Positions 34,037 through 42,453 of a DNA stretch of 58,018 nucleotides are shown in pieces (position 1 is the first letter of the stretch; each line of letters starts with the position of its first letter). The stretch is from Stagnihabitans tardus (GTDB taxonomy: Bacteria > Pseudomonadota > Alphaproteobacteria > Rhodobacterales > Rhodobacteraceae), in contig NZ_JAABNR010000021.1 in NCBI RefSeq assembly GCF_009925085.1, forward strand, positions 1 through 58,018. The letters run 5' to 3'. The translations under genes and the position numbers were made by a program. The notes beneath the pieces were generated by a model. The model had not been told where the DNA came from. It was given only the letters and a program-made list of their open reading frames with translations, and searched no databases.

Positions 34037-34087
34037 GGTCCGGGCCAGTGGAACGGCCCGGACCGTCGTGATGCGCCCTTGGGCGCA
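34037..34087. promoter_or_regulatory. Two hairpins between ATPase and Rieske genes
   Basis: GGTCCGGGCC (34037-34046) and GGCCCGGACC (34055-34064) form a perfect 10-bp stem with an 8-base loop. Next to it ATGCGCCCTTGGGCGCAT (34070-34087) is a near-continuous palindrome. Neither has a T-tract on the minus strand, so mRNA processing or stability is more likely than termination. Confidence 0.5.
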
Positions 34088-34119
34088 TGTCCGGGGGATG
34101 AATGGGAGAGCCCCCCGGG

Positions 34120-34899
34120 TTACGCTGAAGCCGCGATCTCGGCCTCCAGGGCGGACATCGAGGCGCCACCGGCCATCAGGTCGGTGATCTCTTCGCGGGT
34201 CTTCTCGCCCTTGTGGAAGTCGGCGGCGACCGCGCCCCGGATCAGGACGGCGAAGTGATCGCCCACCGCCATGGCATGCATGACCTGGTGGGTGATGAAG
34301 ATGACGGCGAGGCCGCGCTTCTTGGCCTCGTTGACGATGCGCAGGACATGGGTGGCCTGTTTCACGCCCAAGGCGGCGGTGGGCTCGTCCAGGATCAGCA
34401 CCCGTGCGCCGAAATGGACGGCGCGGGCGATGGCCAAGGCCTGACGCTCGCCGCCCGAGAGGCCGCCGACCAGCCTGTCGCCGTCGTCGATCCTTGTGAT
34501 GCCGAAGTTCTGCACCGCCTTGACCGCGATTTCGTTGGCCTTCCGACGGTCGTAGATGCGGAAGGGCCCAACCCAGCGCGTGGGCTCGCGCCCGACAAAG
34601 AAGCTGCGGCCGATCGACATCAGGGGGAAGGTCCCGCCGAACTGGTGGACCGTGGCGATGCCGTGGTCAGCGGCCTCGCGCGGGTTGCGGAAGGTGACTG
34701 GCTTGCCATCCATCACCATCTGGCCCGAGGTCGGCTGATGCACGCCCGACAAAAGCCGGATCACGGTGGATTTGCCCGCGCCATTGTCGCCCAGCAGGCA
34801 CAGGACCTCGCCCGCCTTCACATCCAGGTTGATGTCATGCAGCACATCGATGGGGCCAAAGCTTTTGTTGACACCCTGAAGGGACAGGATCGTGCTCAT
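34120..34899 (-). CDS. ABC sugar transporter, single-domain ATP-binding protein (system 3)
   Basis: 259 residues. Walker A GDNGAGKST (37-45), signature LSGGERQALAIARAV, Walker [13 protein letters not shown], and switch His in VIFITHQV. It is a single-domain CUT2 ATPase like that of system 2, overlapping the permease stop (ATGA at 34896-34899). It powers uptake by the permease at 34896 and belongs to the hydroxylase/Rieske operon. Confidence 0.88.
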   Translation of the reverse strand: MSTILSLQGVNKSFGPIDVLHDINLDVKAGEVLCLLGDNGAGKSTVIRLLSGVHQPTSGQMVMDGKPVTFRNPREAADHGIATVHQFGGTFPLMSIGRSFFVGREPTRWVGPFRIYDRRKANEIAVKAVQNFGITRIDDGDRLVGGLSGGERQALAIARAVHFGARVLILDEPTAALGVKQATHVLRIVNEAKKRGLAVIFITHQVMHAMAVGDHFAVLIRGAVAADFHKGEKTREEITDLMAGGASMSALEAEIAASA

Positions 34900-35903
34900 T
34901 TCGCGACCTTTTTTGGGGCAGAGGCCAGGGCCATCTTGCGGAAGGTGTTGTTCATCAGGACGGCGCAGAGGAGCAGCACGCCGATGATCAGCGACGACCA
35001 GTTGCGGTCGAAATCGGTGTAGTAGATGCCCTGGGTCACGATGGCGAAGGTGATCGTGCCGAAGAAGATCCCCACGACAGACCCAAAGCCCCCGGTCAGC
35101 AGGACGCCTCCCACGACGACCGAGATGATGGCGTTGAAGATGAAGCTTTGCCCGCCCGCCACCTGGGCGGAGTTATACAGGATCGCCTGGCACATGCCGA
35201 CGAAGGCGGCCGAGGTGGAGGACAGGACGAAGAGCAGCATGGTCATCCGCTCGGTCGGGATGCCAGCGTTGCGGGCGGAAACCTTGTCGCCGCCCATGGC
35301 GAAGATCCAGTTCCCATAGCGCGAGAAGTGGACAAACAGGATATAACCCGCGGTCACCGCCAGCCACCACAGCACCATGACCTGCACCTGGCCGCCCATG
35401 ACGAAGTCACCAAAGATCGCCTTGGCGGGGCCGGTGACGGTCAGAGCCACCGAGGTGGATTTGGTGATCAGCACGGTCAGGCCGAGGACCACGCCCTGGA
35501 CCGCAAACAAAGTCCCCAGCGTCACGATCAAGGAGGGCACGGCGGACTTGATCACCATGTAACCGTTGATCAGGCCGATCATAACGCCGAAGGTCATGGT
35601 CACGGCGATGCCCGCCCAGATCGGCAGCCCGTAATGGCCCGACAGGACGGCGACGGTCATGGCGCCAAAGGGCACCATGGCGCCCACGGAAATGTCCAGC
35701 TCTCCGGCGATCATCAACAGGCCGACCGGAATGGCGATCAGGCCGAGGTTGGCGGCCACATTCATCCAGGAGGCCATCCCGCCCGGCAGAAGGAAGGTCA
35801 CGCCGCCGAAGATGGCGAAGAAGCCAAGGACAGCGACAAGGCCAAGGAAAGCCCCAGCTTCAGGACGGCGCAAGAGCCCGCCCAGGGTGGAATTGCGGTT
35901 CAT
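34896..35903 (-). CDS. ABC sugar transporter, permease (CUT2 family, system 3)
   Basis: 335 residues from ATG 35903 (5 bp after GGGGGAG; the ATG one codon earlier is too close). Membrane segments begin at AGAFLGLVAVLGFFAIFGGV. Family motifs: MIAGELDISVGAMVPFGAM, LINGYMVIKSAVPSLIVTLG, FAMGGDKVSARNAGIP and VVVGGVLLTGGFGSVVG. It forms the channel of system 3. Relatives carry ribose, inositol and similar sugars. Confidence 0.86.
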   Translation of the reverse strand: MNRNSTLGGLLRRPEAGAFLGLVAVLGFFAIFGGVTFLLPGGMASWMNVAANLGLIAIPVGLLMIAGELDISVGAMVPFGAMTVAVLSGHYGLPIWAGIAVTMTFGVMIGLINGYMVIKSAVPSLIVTLGTLFAVQGVVLGLTVLITKSTSVALTVTGPAKAIFGDFVMGGQVQVMVLWWLAVTAGYILFVHFSRYGNWIFAMGGDKVSARNAGIPTERMTMLLFVLSSTSAAFVGMCQAILYNSAQVAGGQSFIFNAIISVVVGGVLLTGGFGSVVGIFFGTITFAIVTQGIYYTDFDRNWSSLIIGVLLLCAVLMNNTFRKMALASAPKKVAK

Positions 35904-35924
35904 CATGTCTCCCCCGGAAAGATG

Positions 35925-35948
35925 GGCCCGCCGCGCGCACGGCGGGCC
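35925..35948 (-). promoter_or_regulatory. Intercistronic hairpin after the system 3 binding-protein gene
   Basis: GGCCCGCCG (35925-35933) and CGGCGGGCC (35940-35948) form a perfect 9-bp GC stem around CGCGCA. It lies directly after the binding-protein stop and before the permease, as in systems 2 and 4. It probably protects the binding-protein mRNA or cuts back transcription. Confidence 0.6.
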
Positions 35949-35955
35949 TGCAGGC

Positions 35956-36912
35956 TTAGCGTGCGCCCTTGGCGACGCCTGCGAGGGTCGCATCGATGTT
36001 GGACGCATCGACGATGCCCGGGCCGGTCAGCACCGGGTTGGTCGGCAGGTCGGTGCCGAAGTCGATGGCCGAGGCCAGGATCGAGACGGCCAGGTAGCTT
36101 TGCAGATAGGGCTGCTGGTCGATGGCAAAGGACTGCGTGCCGGCCTTGATCCGGTCGAGCCCCGCCTGGTTCATGTCGAAGGTCCCGAGCGAGATCGTCC
36201 GTCCGGCCTGGGCCACGGCGATGGCCGCGCTGTCGGCATCGCCCGCGCTGATCGTGATGACGCCGTCGATGGTCTCGTCCTTCAGCATCTCGGCCTTGAT
36301 GGCCTCAGCCACGGCGGTCGGGTCGCCGAACGAGGTCGAGGGCAGAGGGAGCTGCGCGCCCTTGCCGCCCGCGGCGGTGATGGCGTCGATCACGCCCTTG
36401 CAGCGCGCCTCGGTATTGGCCGCGCCCGGAAGGGTGTTGACGCACAGCACGTTCTTCTGCCCGGCCTTGCCGAAATAGGCGCCGCCCGCCTGCCCCGCCA
36501 CATATTCATCCGAGCCCACGTAGTTGATGGCGCCCAGTTCCTTGGCCTTCTCCGCGCCGCCCGCGTTCATCAGGATGACCTTGATGCCCGCTGCCACGGC
36601 TTCCTTGATCGCCGGATCCTCGGCCTCCGGCACCCAGTTCGGGATGACCAGGCCGTCGACCTCCTGGGCGATGGCGGTGCGGATCAGCTGGACCACGTCG
36701 GGGGCGAAGTTGTCGTAATTCACCAGGCGCAGGTAGTTGACCGAGCCGCCATTGGCCACGACCGCCGGGGTCGCATCGTCGATCCCCTTCTTGATGATGT
36801 TCCAGAAGGCATCGTCGTTCGAGCCCCCGATCACCGCGATATCGGCGGCCATCGCCGAGCTTGCCATCAGCGTGGCGAGCGCCGCCGCCTTCAAGGTCCG
36901 TGCAAAAGTCAT
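35956..36912 (-). CDS. ABC sugar transporter, periplasmic substrate-binding protein (system 3)
   Basis: 318 residues. The signal peptide (about 22 residues) ends AMA-AD. The mature protein has the type 1 binding-protein pattern: IAVIGGSNDDAFWNIIKKG, DGLVIPNWVPEAEDP, VILMNAGG, VGSDEYVAGQAGGAYF, CVNTLPGAANTEARC, GVITISAGDADSAAIA and LGTFDMNQAGLDRI. This type includes ribose-, inositol- and rhizopine-binding proteins (MocB). Second gene of the operon after the hydroxylase, so its ligand is probably the hydroxylase substrate. Confidence 0.85.
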   Translation of the reverse strand: MTFARTLKAAALATLMASSAMAADIAVIGGSNDDAFWNIIKKGIDDATPAVVANGGSVNYLRLVNYDNFAPDVVQLIRTAIAQEVDGLVIPNWVPEAEDPAIKEAVAAGIKVILMNAGGAEKAKELGAINYVGSDEYVAGQAGGAYFGKAGQKNVLCVNTLPGAANTEARCKGVIDAITAAGGKGAQLPLPSTSFGDPTAVAEAIKAEMLKDETIDGVITISAGDADSAAIAVAQAGRTISLGTFDMNQAGLDRIKAGTQSFAIDQQPYLQSYLAVSILASAIDFGTDLPTNPVLTGPGIVDASNIDATLAGVAKGAR

Positions 36913-36961
36913 GGTCTCTCCTCCCGTTGTACCGGTGCTCCGGCGGTTGCTTTGGGTGTGT

Positions 36962-36980
36962 CCCGGGCCTCCCGCCCGGG
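36962..36980 (-). promoter_or_regulatory. Hairpin between the hydroxylase and binding-protein genes
   Basis: CCCGGGC (36962-36968) and GCCCGGG (36974-36980) form a 7-bp stem with a 5-base loop just after the hydroxylase stop. No T-tract follows on the minus strand, so partial termination or mRNA stabilisation is possible. Confidence 0.4.
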
Positions 36981-36982
36981 GA

Positions 36983-37990
36983 TCAGCGCTTGGCGTTGGC
37001 CCGCGCCTTCTTGGCCTCGAAGCGCGCTTCCATGCGGGCTTCGGCTTCCTTGGTGCCGTCGTGCCAATAGCCGAACCACTTATCGAGTGGGATCAGACCA
37101 TCGCCGCCGTAATTCACCTCGAAATACTTGTGGTGCAGGTAATGGGCGTAAGCATGGGATTCCAAAGGCGTATCCTCGGTGATCTCCAGCTTGTCGAAGC
37201 CTATATGCCCGTTCACCGCGCCAAACCCCGCGACATGCAGCTGAAACATCGCCACGATCGGATTGGAGGGGATGACCAGGTGCCAGAGCGCCACGGCATG
37301 GTACAGGAAACCTTCCACCGGATGCATCGACAGCGACGACCAGGGCGAGGGGTTGACCGAGTTGTGGTGGACGGAATGGACGTGCTTGTACAGGAAGTCC
37401 GTGTGGATCAGCCGGTGGATGCAGAAGAAATGCACCTCGTGGATCACCGGGCACAGCAGCACCAGAGCGGCCAGGTAGACGGGATTGGCGCTCCAGGTCA
37501 GCCAGGGGACATAGCCCTTGGCGAAGGCGTAAAGGAAGATCACCTCGACCAGGGTCCAGAGCGGGATCGAGATGAAGAACGACCGCAGGAAGTTGTCGAT
37601 GTTCTGGCTCTTGAACCAGAAGACATCCGAGGGCTGATCGGCCGGGAACTTGCCGTTGTACTTGAACCGCGTGCCCTGCTTGCGCTTGACGTACCAGAAG
37701 AACTCGACCGAGCCGTAGAGGGCGAAGATCGCCGCCGCATTGACCGCGTAAAGCCAGAGCGCCCAGCCCCAGGAGAGCGTTTGCAGCGTCTCGACCGGCG
37801 GGACGACGTAGAACCAGTAGAGGAGCGCCGTCGCAATGTGGAAGGCATTCCACGGGAAGAGGTATCCCGGGATGAACTTCAGGAACTGGCCCAGGCGGAA
37901 GGGGACGGCCCAGGAGGAGGCGATCTGCAATGGCTCTTTCGGCGCCCAATCGCCCCTCTTGTTCCGCGTGCCGAATTGCAGGTCGTCCAT
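36983..37990 (-). CDS. Membrane di-iron hydroxylase (sterol desaturase/fatty acid hydroxylase superfamily)
   Basis: 335 residues. Hydrophobic segments at about 50-65, 75-95, 138-158 and 170-190 frame His clusters that bind two irons: HRLIH (192-196), HSVHH (205-209) and HYLHH (283-287), with further His at 184, 187 and 231. This arrangement defines the fatty acid hydroxylase superfamily. The best context clue is the operon: sugar ABC transporter, Rieske ferredoxin and inositol-type dehydrogenase, so a sugar-like substrate is likelier than a lipid. It may hydroxylate an O-methyl group, releasing formaldehyde. First gene of the operon, divergent from the LacI gene at 38193. Its role in demethylation is inference. 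Confidence 0.83.
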   Translation of the reverse strand: MDDLQFGTRNKRGDWAPKEPLQIASSWAVPFRLGQFLKFIPGYLFPWNAFHIATALLYWFYVVPPVETLQTLSWGWALWLYAVNAAAIFALYGSVEFFWYVKRKQGTRFKYNGKFPADQPSDVFWFKSQNIDNFLRSFFISIPLWTLVEVIFLYAFAKGYVPWLTWSANPVYLAALVLLCPVIHEVHFFCIHRLIHTDFLYKHVHSVHHNSVNPSPWSSLSMHPVEGFLYHAVALWHLVIPSNPIVAMFQLHVAGFGAVNGHIGFDKLEITEDTPLESHAYAHYLHHKYFEVNYGGDGLIPLDKWFGYWHDGTKEAEARMEARFEAKKARANAKR

Positions 37991-38149
37991 CTTTCCCTCC
38001 TTCAGGCAAAGCGAGGCCAGGGGGCGAAATCATCGCCCCTGCGGTCGCTTGGCTGTCCGAAACTCTCCCCCGGGGCCGCAGCCCGTCGTTGCGGCCGACA
38101 TTGCCCGCTTGACGGGGCTTCGATCAAGATGCGATGTTTCACGCCATGG

Positions 38150-38194
38150 ATTTCGTCTCAGCGTATCACGCGAGACCGGAAAATGAGATGAAAT
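38150..38194. promoter_or_regulatory. Inverted repeat between the hydroxylase operon and the LacI gene
   Basis: ATTTCGTCTCA (38150-38160) and TGAGATGAAAT (38184-38194) are inverted copies with one mismatch and 23 bp between them; the second overlaps the LacI start codon. It could be an operator for either divergent gene. It does not look like the TGGAAC-type sites found downstream. Confidence 0.35.
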
Positions 38195-39215
38195 GACACG
38201 TCCAACCATCCCCGACCTCGCCAAAGCCGCCGGAGTTTCGGTGGCCACCGTCAATCGCGTCCTGGCGGGGGCCGAGAATGTGCGCCAGCCGACCCGGCTT
38301 TTGGTGCAAGAGGCGGCGGCGCGCATCGGCTTTTATGGCCTCGGCACGATCGAGGCCAAGGTCGCAGCCCACCGGCCGCGCTTTCGATTCGGCGTGCTTC
38401 TGTTGCAGCCACATCGCCAGTTCTACCAGACCTGCGCCGCCGCCATCCGCGAGGCCGCCGCCGCGCTGGAGTCGGTCGATGTCGAGGTCCGGATCGAGTT
38501 CCTCGACGACCTCTCGCCGCAGAACACCGCCGCCCGCATCCTGGCGCTCGGCGAGGACTGTCATGCGGTCTGCGTCACCACGGCCGTCCATCCCGTGGTG
38601 ACCGAGGCGGTCGAGACCCTGCAAGCCCGAGGCCTGCCGGTCTTTGCGCTGATCGGTCAGCTCTCGGCGGCGGGGCTGGTGCATTACGTGGGCCTGGACA
38701 ACTGGAAGGTCGGGCGGACCTCGGCCTGGGCGGTGCATCACCTCTGTCAGGGACCGGGCAAGATCGGCATCCTGATGGGCAATCCGCGCTATCGGAACCA
38801 GGAGATGAACGAGGCCGGCTTCCGGTCCTATTTCCGCGAATATGCCCCGGAGTTCACCCTGCTGGAGCCGCTTTCGACCTTCGAATCCGCCGCCGTGGCC
38901 GAGGAGATGACGGAACGGCTCTTGACCCAGAACCCCGACCTGAAGGCCCTTTTCGTCTCGGGCGGAGGGATCACCGGGGCCATGGCGGCCCTGCGGCGGG
39001 CGGGGCGCAACCTCGTCGTCGTGGGCTATGACCTGATGGACAGCACCCGGGCCGGGCTTCTGGACGGCACCCTCTCCGTCGTGATCGCCCATCCCCTGCG
39101 GCAACTGGCCGATGCGCTGATCGGGGGGATGATCCGGGCCGCGAAGTCTCCGGCCGATGGGGTGAACCACACCCGCATCGTGCCCTTCCAGATCCACACG
39201 CGCGAGAACATCTGA
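38193..39215 (+). CDS. LacI-family transcriptional regulator
   Basis: 340 residues. LacI HTH and hinge: PTIPDLAKAAGVSVATVNRV, LAGAENVRQPTR and IGFYG. The effector domain is of the type 1 periplasmic-binding kind (GLPVFALIGQLS, HYVGLDNWKVGRTSAW, IGILMGNPRYRNQEMNEAGF, ALFVSGGGITGAM, VVGYDLMD). A typical C-terminal FQIHTRENI follows. The gene lies just upstream of an operon whose promoter has two TGGAAC-type half-symmetric sites; the same pair recurs at 44364-44397, so it probably controls both operons. A free sugar or sugar acid is the likely inducer. Confidence 0.88.
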   Translation: MTRPTIPDLAKAAGVSVATVNRVLAGAENVRQPTRLLVQEAAARIGFYGLGTIEAKVAAHRPRFRFGVLLLQPHRQFYQTCAAAIREAAAALESVDVEVRIEFLDDLSPQNTAARILALGEDCHAVCVTTAVHPVVTEAVETLQARGLPVFALIGQLSAAGLVHYVGLDNWKVGRTSAWAVHHLCQGPGKIGILMGNPRYRNQEMNEAGFRSYFREYAPEFTLLEPLSTFESAAVAEEMTERLLTQNPDLKALFVSGGGITGAMAALRRAGRNLVVVGYDLMDSTRAGLLDGTLSVVIAHPLRQLADALIGGMIRAAKSPADGVNHTRIVPFQIHTRENI

Positions 39216-39231
39216 CGCCTGATCTCTCGGA

Positions 39232-39274
39232 TTGACCATTTTGGAACCTTCCACTATTTTATTGGAAGGTTCCA
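39232..39274 (+). promoter_or_regulatory. Promoter with paired LacI-type operators in front of the sugar-acid operon
   Basis: TTGACC (39232-39237), a 17-bp spacer and TATTTT (39255-39260). Operator 1 TGGAACCTTCCA (39242-39253) lies in the spacer; operator 2 TGGAAGGTTCCA (39263-39274) follows the -10. Centres are 21 bp apart, two helical turns. The two operators are also inverse copies of each other, so a hairpin ending the LacI gene is a second possible role. Confidence 0.7.
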
Positions 39275-39307
39275 TTTTCCCGCCTTGGGCGGATTCGGGA
39301 GGAAAGC

Positions 39308-40420
39308 ATGACCGAGATCAAAGTGGCGGTTCTGGGCGCCAGTGGCTGGATGGGCAAGGTTCACACCATGGCCTGGGCCACCTATCCGCATTTCTTCGCC
39401 GATGCGCCGCGCGCGCGGGTCGTGGCTTTGGTCGAGGCCAATCCGGCAGCGGCGGCCGATCTGGCGGCGCGCGCGCCCGGCGCCCGGATCCTGCAGGACT
39501 GGCAGTCGGTCGTGGCCGATCCCGAAATCGACCTGATCGACATCTGCCTGCCCGATCACCTGCATTATCCCGTCGCCAAGGCGGCGCTTGAGGCGGGCAA
39601 GCATGTCTATTGTGAAAAGCCGCTCGCCGATACAGCCGCCGAGGCGCGGGAGCTTGCCGACCTCGCCCGGGCCAAGGGCGTCATCAGCCGCGTGGGCCAT
39701 GCCTTCCCGCGCAACCCGGTCCATGACCTCGCGCGCGAGATCATCCAATCGGGCGAGATCGGCGAAATCCGCCTCTTCAAGGCCTGCCAGCATATCGATG
39801 TCTTCGGCGACCCGCTCGCCCCCTTCATGTGGCGCGCCGATGGCAAGCTGGCCCCCACGGGGATCATCGGTGACACGGGCTCCCATGTCTTCAGCTTCAT
39901 GGAATTCCTGGTGGGCCGCGTCTCCTCGCTGATCGCCGAGAACCTGATCCTGACCCGGAGCCGCCCCGGGGGAGAAGTCACCAATCCCGATGCCACCAAC
40001 CTTCTTTGCCGGTTCGAGAACGGCGCCTCGGGGATCATCGACTTCAGCCGCGTGGCCACCGGGCGCAAATTCCGCCAGACCTATGAGATCTATGGCACCA
40101 AGGGCAGCCTCGCCTACGATTACGACCAGGTGAACCGGCTGCAGTTCTACACCAACGATGACCGCGAAGGCCGCCGGGGCTACCGTGCCATCGACGTGGG
40201 GCCAGAGAACCCCACCTACCGCGCCTTCCTGCCCCTGCCGAATTTCGCGCTTGGCTATAACGAGACCAAGATCATCGAGGCCTGTGAGGTCGCCCGATCC
40301 ATCGCCACGGGCCGCCCGTCCTGGCCGGATTTCGACACCGGCCACCACATTTGCCAGATCGTCGACGCCTGCATGACCTCGGCCGCCACCCGCGCCTGGG
40401 TCGATATCCCGGGGGCCTGA
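39308..40420 (+). CDS. Gfo/Idh/MocA family oxidoreductase
   Basis: 370 residues from ATG 39308 after [52 protein letters not shown] (Lys), VGHAFPRNPVHDLARE, IIGDTGSHVFSFMEFLVG and VATGRKFRQTYEIYGTKGSL fit the long sugar-dehydrogenase branch and resemble the protein at 11497-12609. First gene of the operon leading to KDG kinase and KDPG aldolase, so it may oxidise the incoming sugar or a keto-sugar. Confidence 0.8.
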   Translation: MTEIKVAVLGASGWMGKVHTMAWATYPHFFADAPRARVVALVEANPAAAADLAARAPGARILQDWQSVVADPEIDLIDICLPDHLHYPVAKAALEAGKHVYCEKPLADTAAEARELADLARAKGVISRVGHAFPRNPVHDLAREIIQSGEIGEIRLFKACQHIDVFGDPLAPFMWRADGKLAPTGIIGDTGSHVFSFMEFLVGRVSSLIAENLILTRSRPGGEVTNPDATNLLCRFENGASGIIDFSRVATGRKFRQTYEIYGTKGSLAYDYDQVNRLQFYTNDDREGRRGYRAIDVGPENPTYRAFLPLPNFALGYNETKIIEACEVARSIATGRPSWPDFDTGHHICQIVDACMTSAATRAWVDIPGA

Positions 40421-40422
40421 CG

Positions 40423-42453
40423 ATGGAGATGACCCAAGAGATCCTCGACGCCCTGACCGACATCGAGATGCCGCGCCTGCCCCCCGAGACCCCGCCCACC
40501 GAGACCGCGCAGGGCCTGCCCTTGATCCGTGCCGCCGCCGTGGTGGTGGGCAGCGGGGCAGCGGGCCTGCGTGCGGCCGTCGAGATGAAGCGGCGCGGCG
40601 TCGATGTGGTGGTGATCAGCCAAAGCGCCTGGGGCGGGACCTCGGCCTGTTCGGGCTCGGACAAGCAGACGCTGCACACCGCCAATACCGCCGACCGGGG
40701 CGACAATTTCCGGTCGATGGCCCAGGCCATCGGCGCGGGTGGCGCGATGGATGCGGACACGGCCTATGTCGAGGCCGTGGGCTCGGTGCGCGCCATGGCC
40801 TCCTTGCAATACATGGGCCTGCCCCTGCCGCAGGACGCCCTGGGCGGAACCCTGCGTTACCAGACCGACCATGACGAGGTCGGCCGCGCGACCTCTTGCG
40901 GGCCGCGCACCTCTCGGCTGATGGTCAAGGTCCTGGCGGAAGAGGCGTTGCGCCTTGGCGTGCCGATCCTGAACCACACGACCGCCGTCTCGATCCTGCG
41001 GAAGTCCCGGGTGACCGGGCTTCTGGCGATGCGGATGGCGGCGCGCAGCGAGGCCAATCCCTATGGGCTGACGGTCTTCGCGGCCCCTGTCGTGGTGCTG
41101 GCCGGGGGCGGGCCCGGGGAGCTTTACCGCGACTCTGTCTATCCCAACGGCTGTTTCGGCGCGCTTGGCCTCGCGCTCGAGGCCGGGATCACGCTGGTCA
41201 ACCTCACCGAAAGCCAGTTCGGCATCGGCACGCGGCGCGAGGGCTTTCCCTGGAACCTCTCGGGCACCTATGTCCAGGCCCTGCCGCATCTCTTCTCGGT
41301 CGATGCCGAGGGCCGCGAACATGCCTTCCTGAAGGACTACTACCGCACGACGCAAGAGATGGCGTCGAACATCTTCCGCAAGGGCTATCAATGGCCCTTC
41401 CATGCGACGCGGATGCTGGATTTCGGGTCAAGCCTCATCGACCTTGCGATCTTCCGCGAGACGCAAATGGGCCGCCGGGTATTCATGGATTTCAACCGCA
41501 ATCCGGAAGCGATCGACCAGGCCTTCTCGCTGGACCGCCTTGACCCCGATGTCCGCACCTATCTGGCCACGGCGGGCGCCGTGCAAGCGCTTCCCATCGA
41601 CCGCCTGCGCCACATGAACCCCTTGGCGATCGAGCTTTACCGCCGCTACAAGGTCGACATCGCGGCCGAGCCCTTGGAGTTCGCCGTCAACAACCAGCAC
41701 ATGAACGGCGGCGTGGCGGTGGACAGCTGGGGGAGAAGCTCCTTGCCCGGCTGCTATGCGGTCGGCGAGGCGGCTGGCACCCATGGCGTCACCCGTCCCG
41801 GGGGCGCCGCCTTGAACGCGGGCCAGGTCTTCGGCACCCGCGTGGCCGAACATGCGGCGGGCGCGGAGACGGCTGTGGCCGCGCCCGAGGGGCTGGCCGA
41901 GGCGCTGACCGACCTGCGCGCCGCTTTGCGGCCCGGGGGTCTTGGCGTCAAGGCGCTGAAGGACGAGATCCAGGCCCGGATGAGCGACCATGCCGGCATC
42001 CTCTGCACCCCCGACGAGGTCCGCACGGCCCGCCTGGCTTCGGAGGCGCTGGTGGCAAGGGTCCAGGCGCAGGGCGTGGCCCCCTCCCGCCCCGCCGAGG
42101 CGGCGCGTGCGGTTCAGTGGCGCCAGATGGCCCTGGCCTCGCAGGCCGTGCTGACGGCCTTGGACCACTATATCTCCCAGGGCGCCGGCTCCCGCGGGGC
42201 GCGGGCGATCTGCGAGCCCTCGGGCACCGGCCTGCCGCAAAGCGCGCTTGGGCCCCTGGAGAGCTACCGCTTCCGCGAAGAACGGGCCCAGGACCGCGAG
42301 GCGCAGATGTTGGTCCGCTGGCAGGACGGCGCGCTGCACCTGAGCACGCGGCCCAACCGCGCCCTTGATCCCGCGCGGAGCTTCTTCGAACGCGACTGGC
42401 CCGCCTGGCTGACCGGCGCCATCCGCGCCACCCCCTGGCCGGAGGCGCAATGA
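40423..42453 (+). CDS. FAD-dependent oxidoreductase of the fumarate reductase/succinate dehydrogenase flavoprotein type
   Basis: 676 residues from ATG 40423, two bases after the preceding stop. The FAD motif is VVVGSGAAGLRAAVEMKRRG at about 37-56, followed by GGTSACSGSDKQTLH. A second FAD-contact region near the C-terminal half reads MNGGVAVDSWGRSSLPGCYA and GEAAGTHGVTRPGGAALNAG, typical of the SdhA/FrdA/aspartate oxidase family. There is no signal peptide and no iron-sulphur partner gene. Substrate unknown; in a sugar-acid operon it may oxidise or dehydrogenate a sugar lactone or acid. The stop overlaps the KDG kinase start (ATGA). Confidence 0.78.
   Translation: MEMTQEILDALTDIEMPRLPPETPPTETAQGLPLIRAAAVVVGSGAAGLRAAVEMKRRGVDVVVISQSAWGGTSACSGSDKQTLHTANTADRGDNFRSMAQAIGAGGAMDADTAYVEAVGSVRAMASLQYMGLPLPQDALGGTLRYQTDHDEVGRATSCGPRTSRLMVKVLAEEALRLGVPILNHTTAVSILRKSRVTGLLAMRMAARSEANPYGLTVFAAPVVVLAGGGPGELYRDSVYPNGCFGALGLALEAGITLVNLTESQFGIGTRREGFPWNLSGTYVQALPHLFSVDAEGREHAFLKDYYRTTQEMASNIFRKGYQWPFHATRMLDFGSSLIDLAIFRETQMGRRVFMDFNRNPEAIDQAFSLDRLDPDVRTYLATAGAVQALPIDRLRHMNPLAIELYRRYKVDIAAEPLEFAVNNQHMNGGVAVDSWGRSSLPGCYAVGEAAGTHGVTRPGGAALNAGQVFGTRVAEHAAGAETAVAAPEGLAEALTDLRAALRPGGLGVKALKDEIQARMSDHAGILCTPDEVRTARLASEALVARVQAQGVAPSRPAEAARAVQWRQMALASQAVLTALDHYISQGAGSRGARAICEPSGTGLPQSALGPLESYRFREERAQDREAQMLVRWQDGALHLSTRPNRALDPARSFFERDWPAWLTGAIRATPWPEAQ

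Noticed and set aside
39242-39274. Simple intrinsic terminator of the LacI gene
   Set aside because: The arms form a stem, but no T-tract follows, and the same half-sites recur as a pair at 44364-44397 with matching promoter geometry, so operators explain more. A dual role remains possible.
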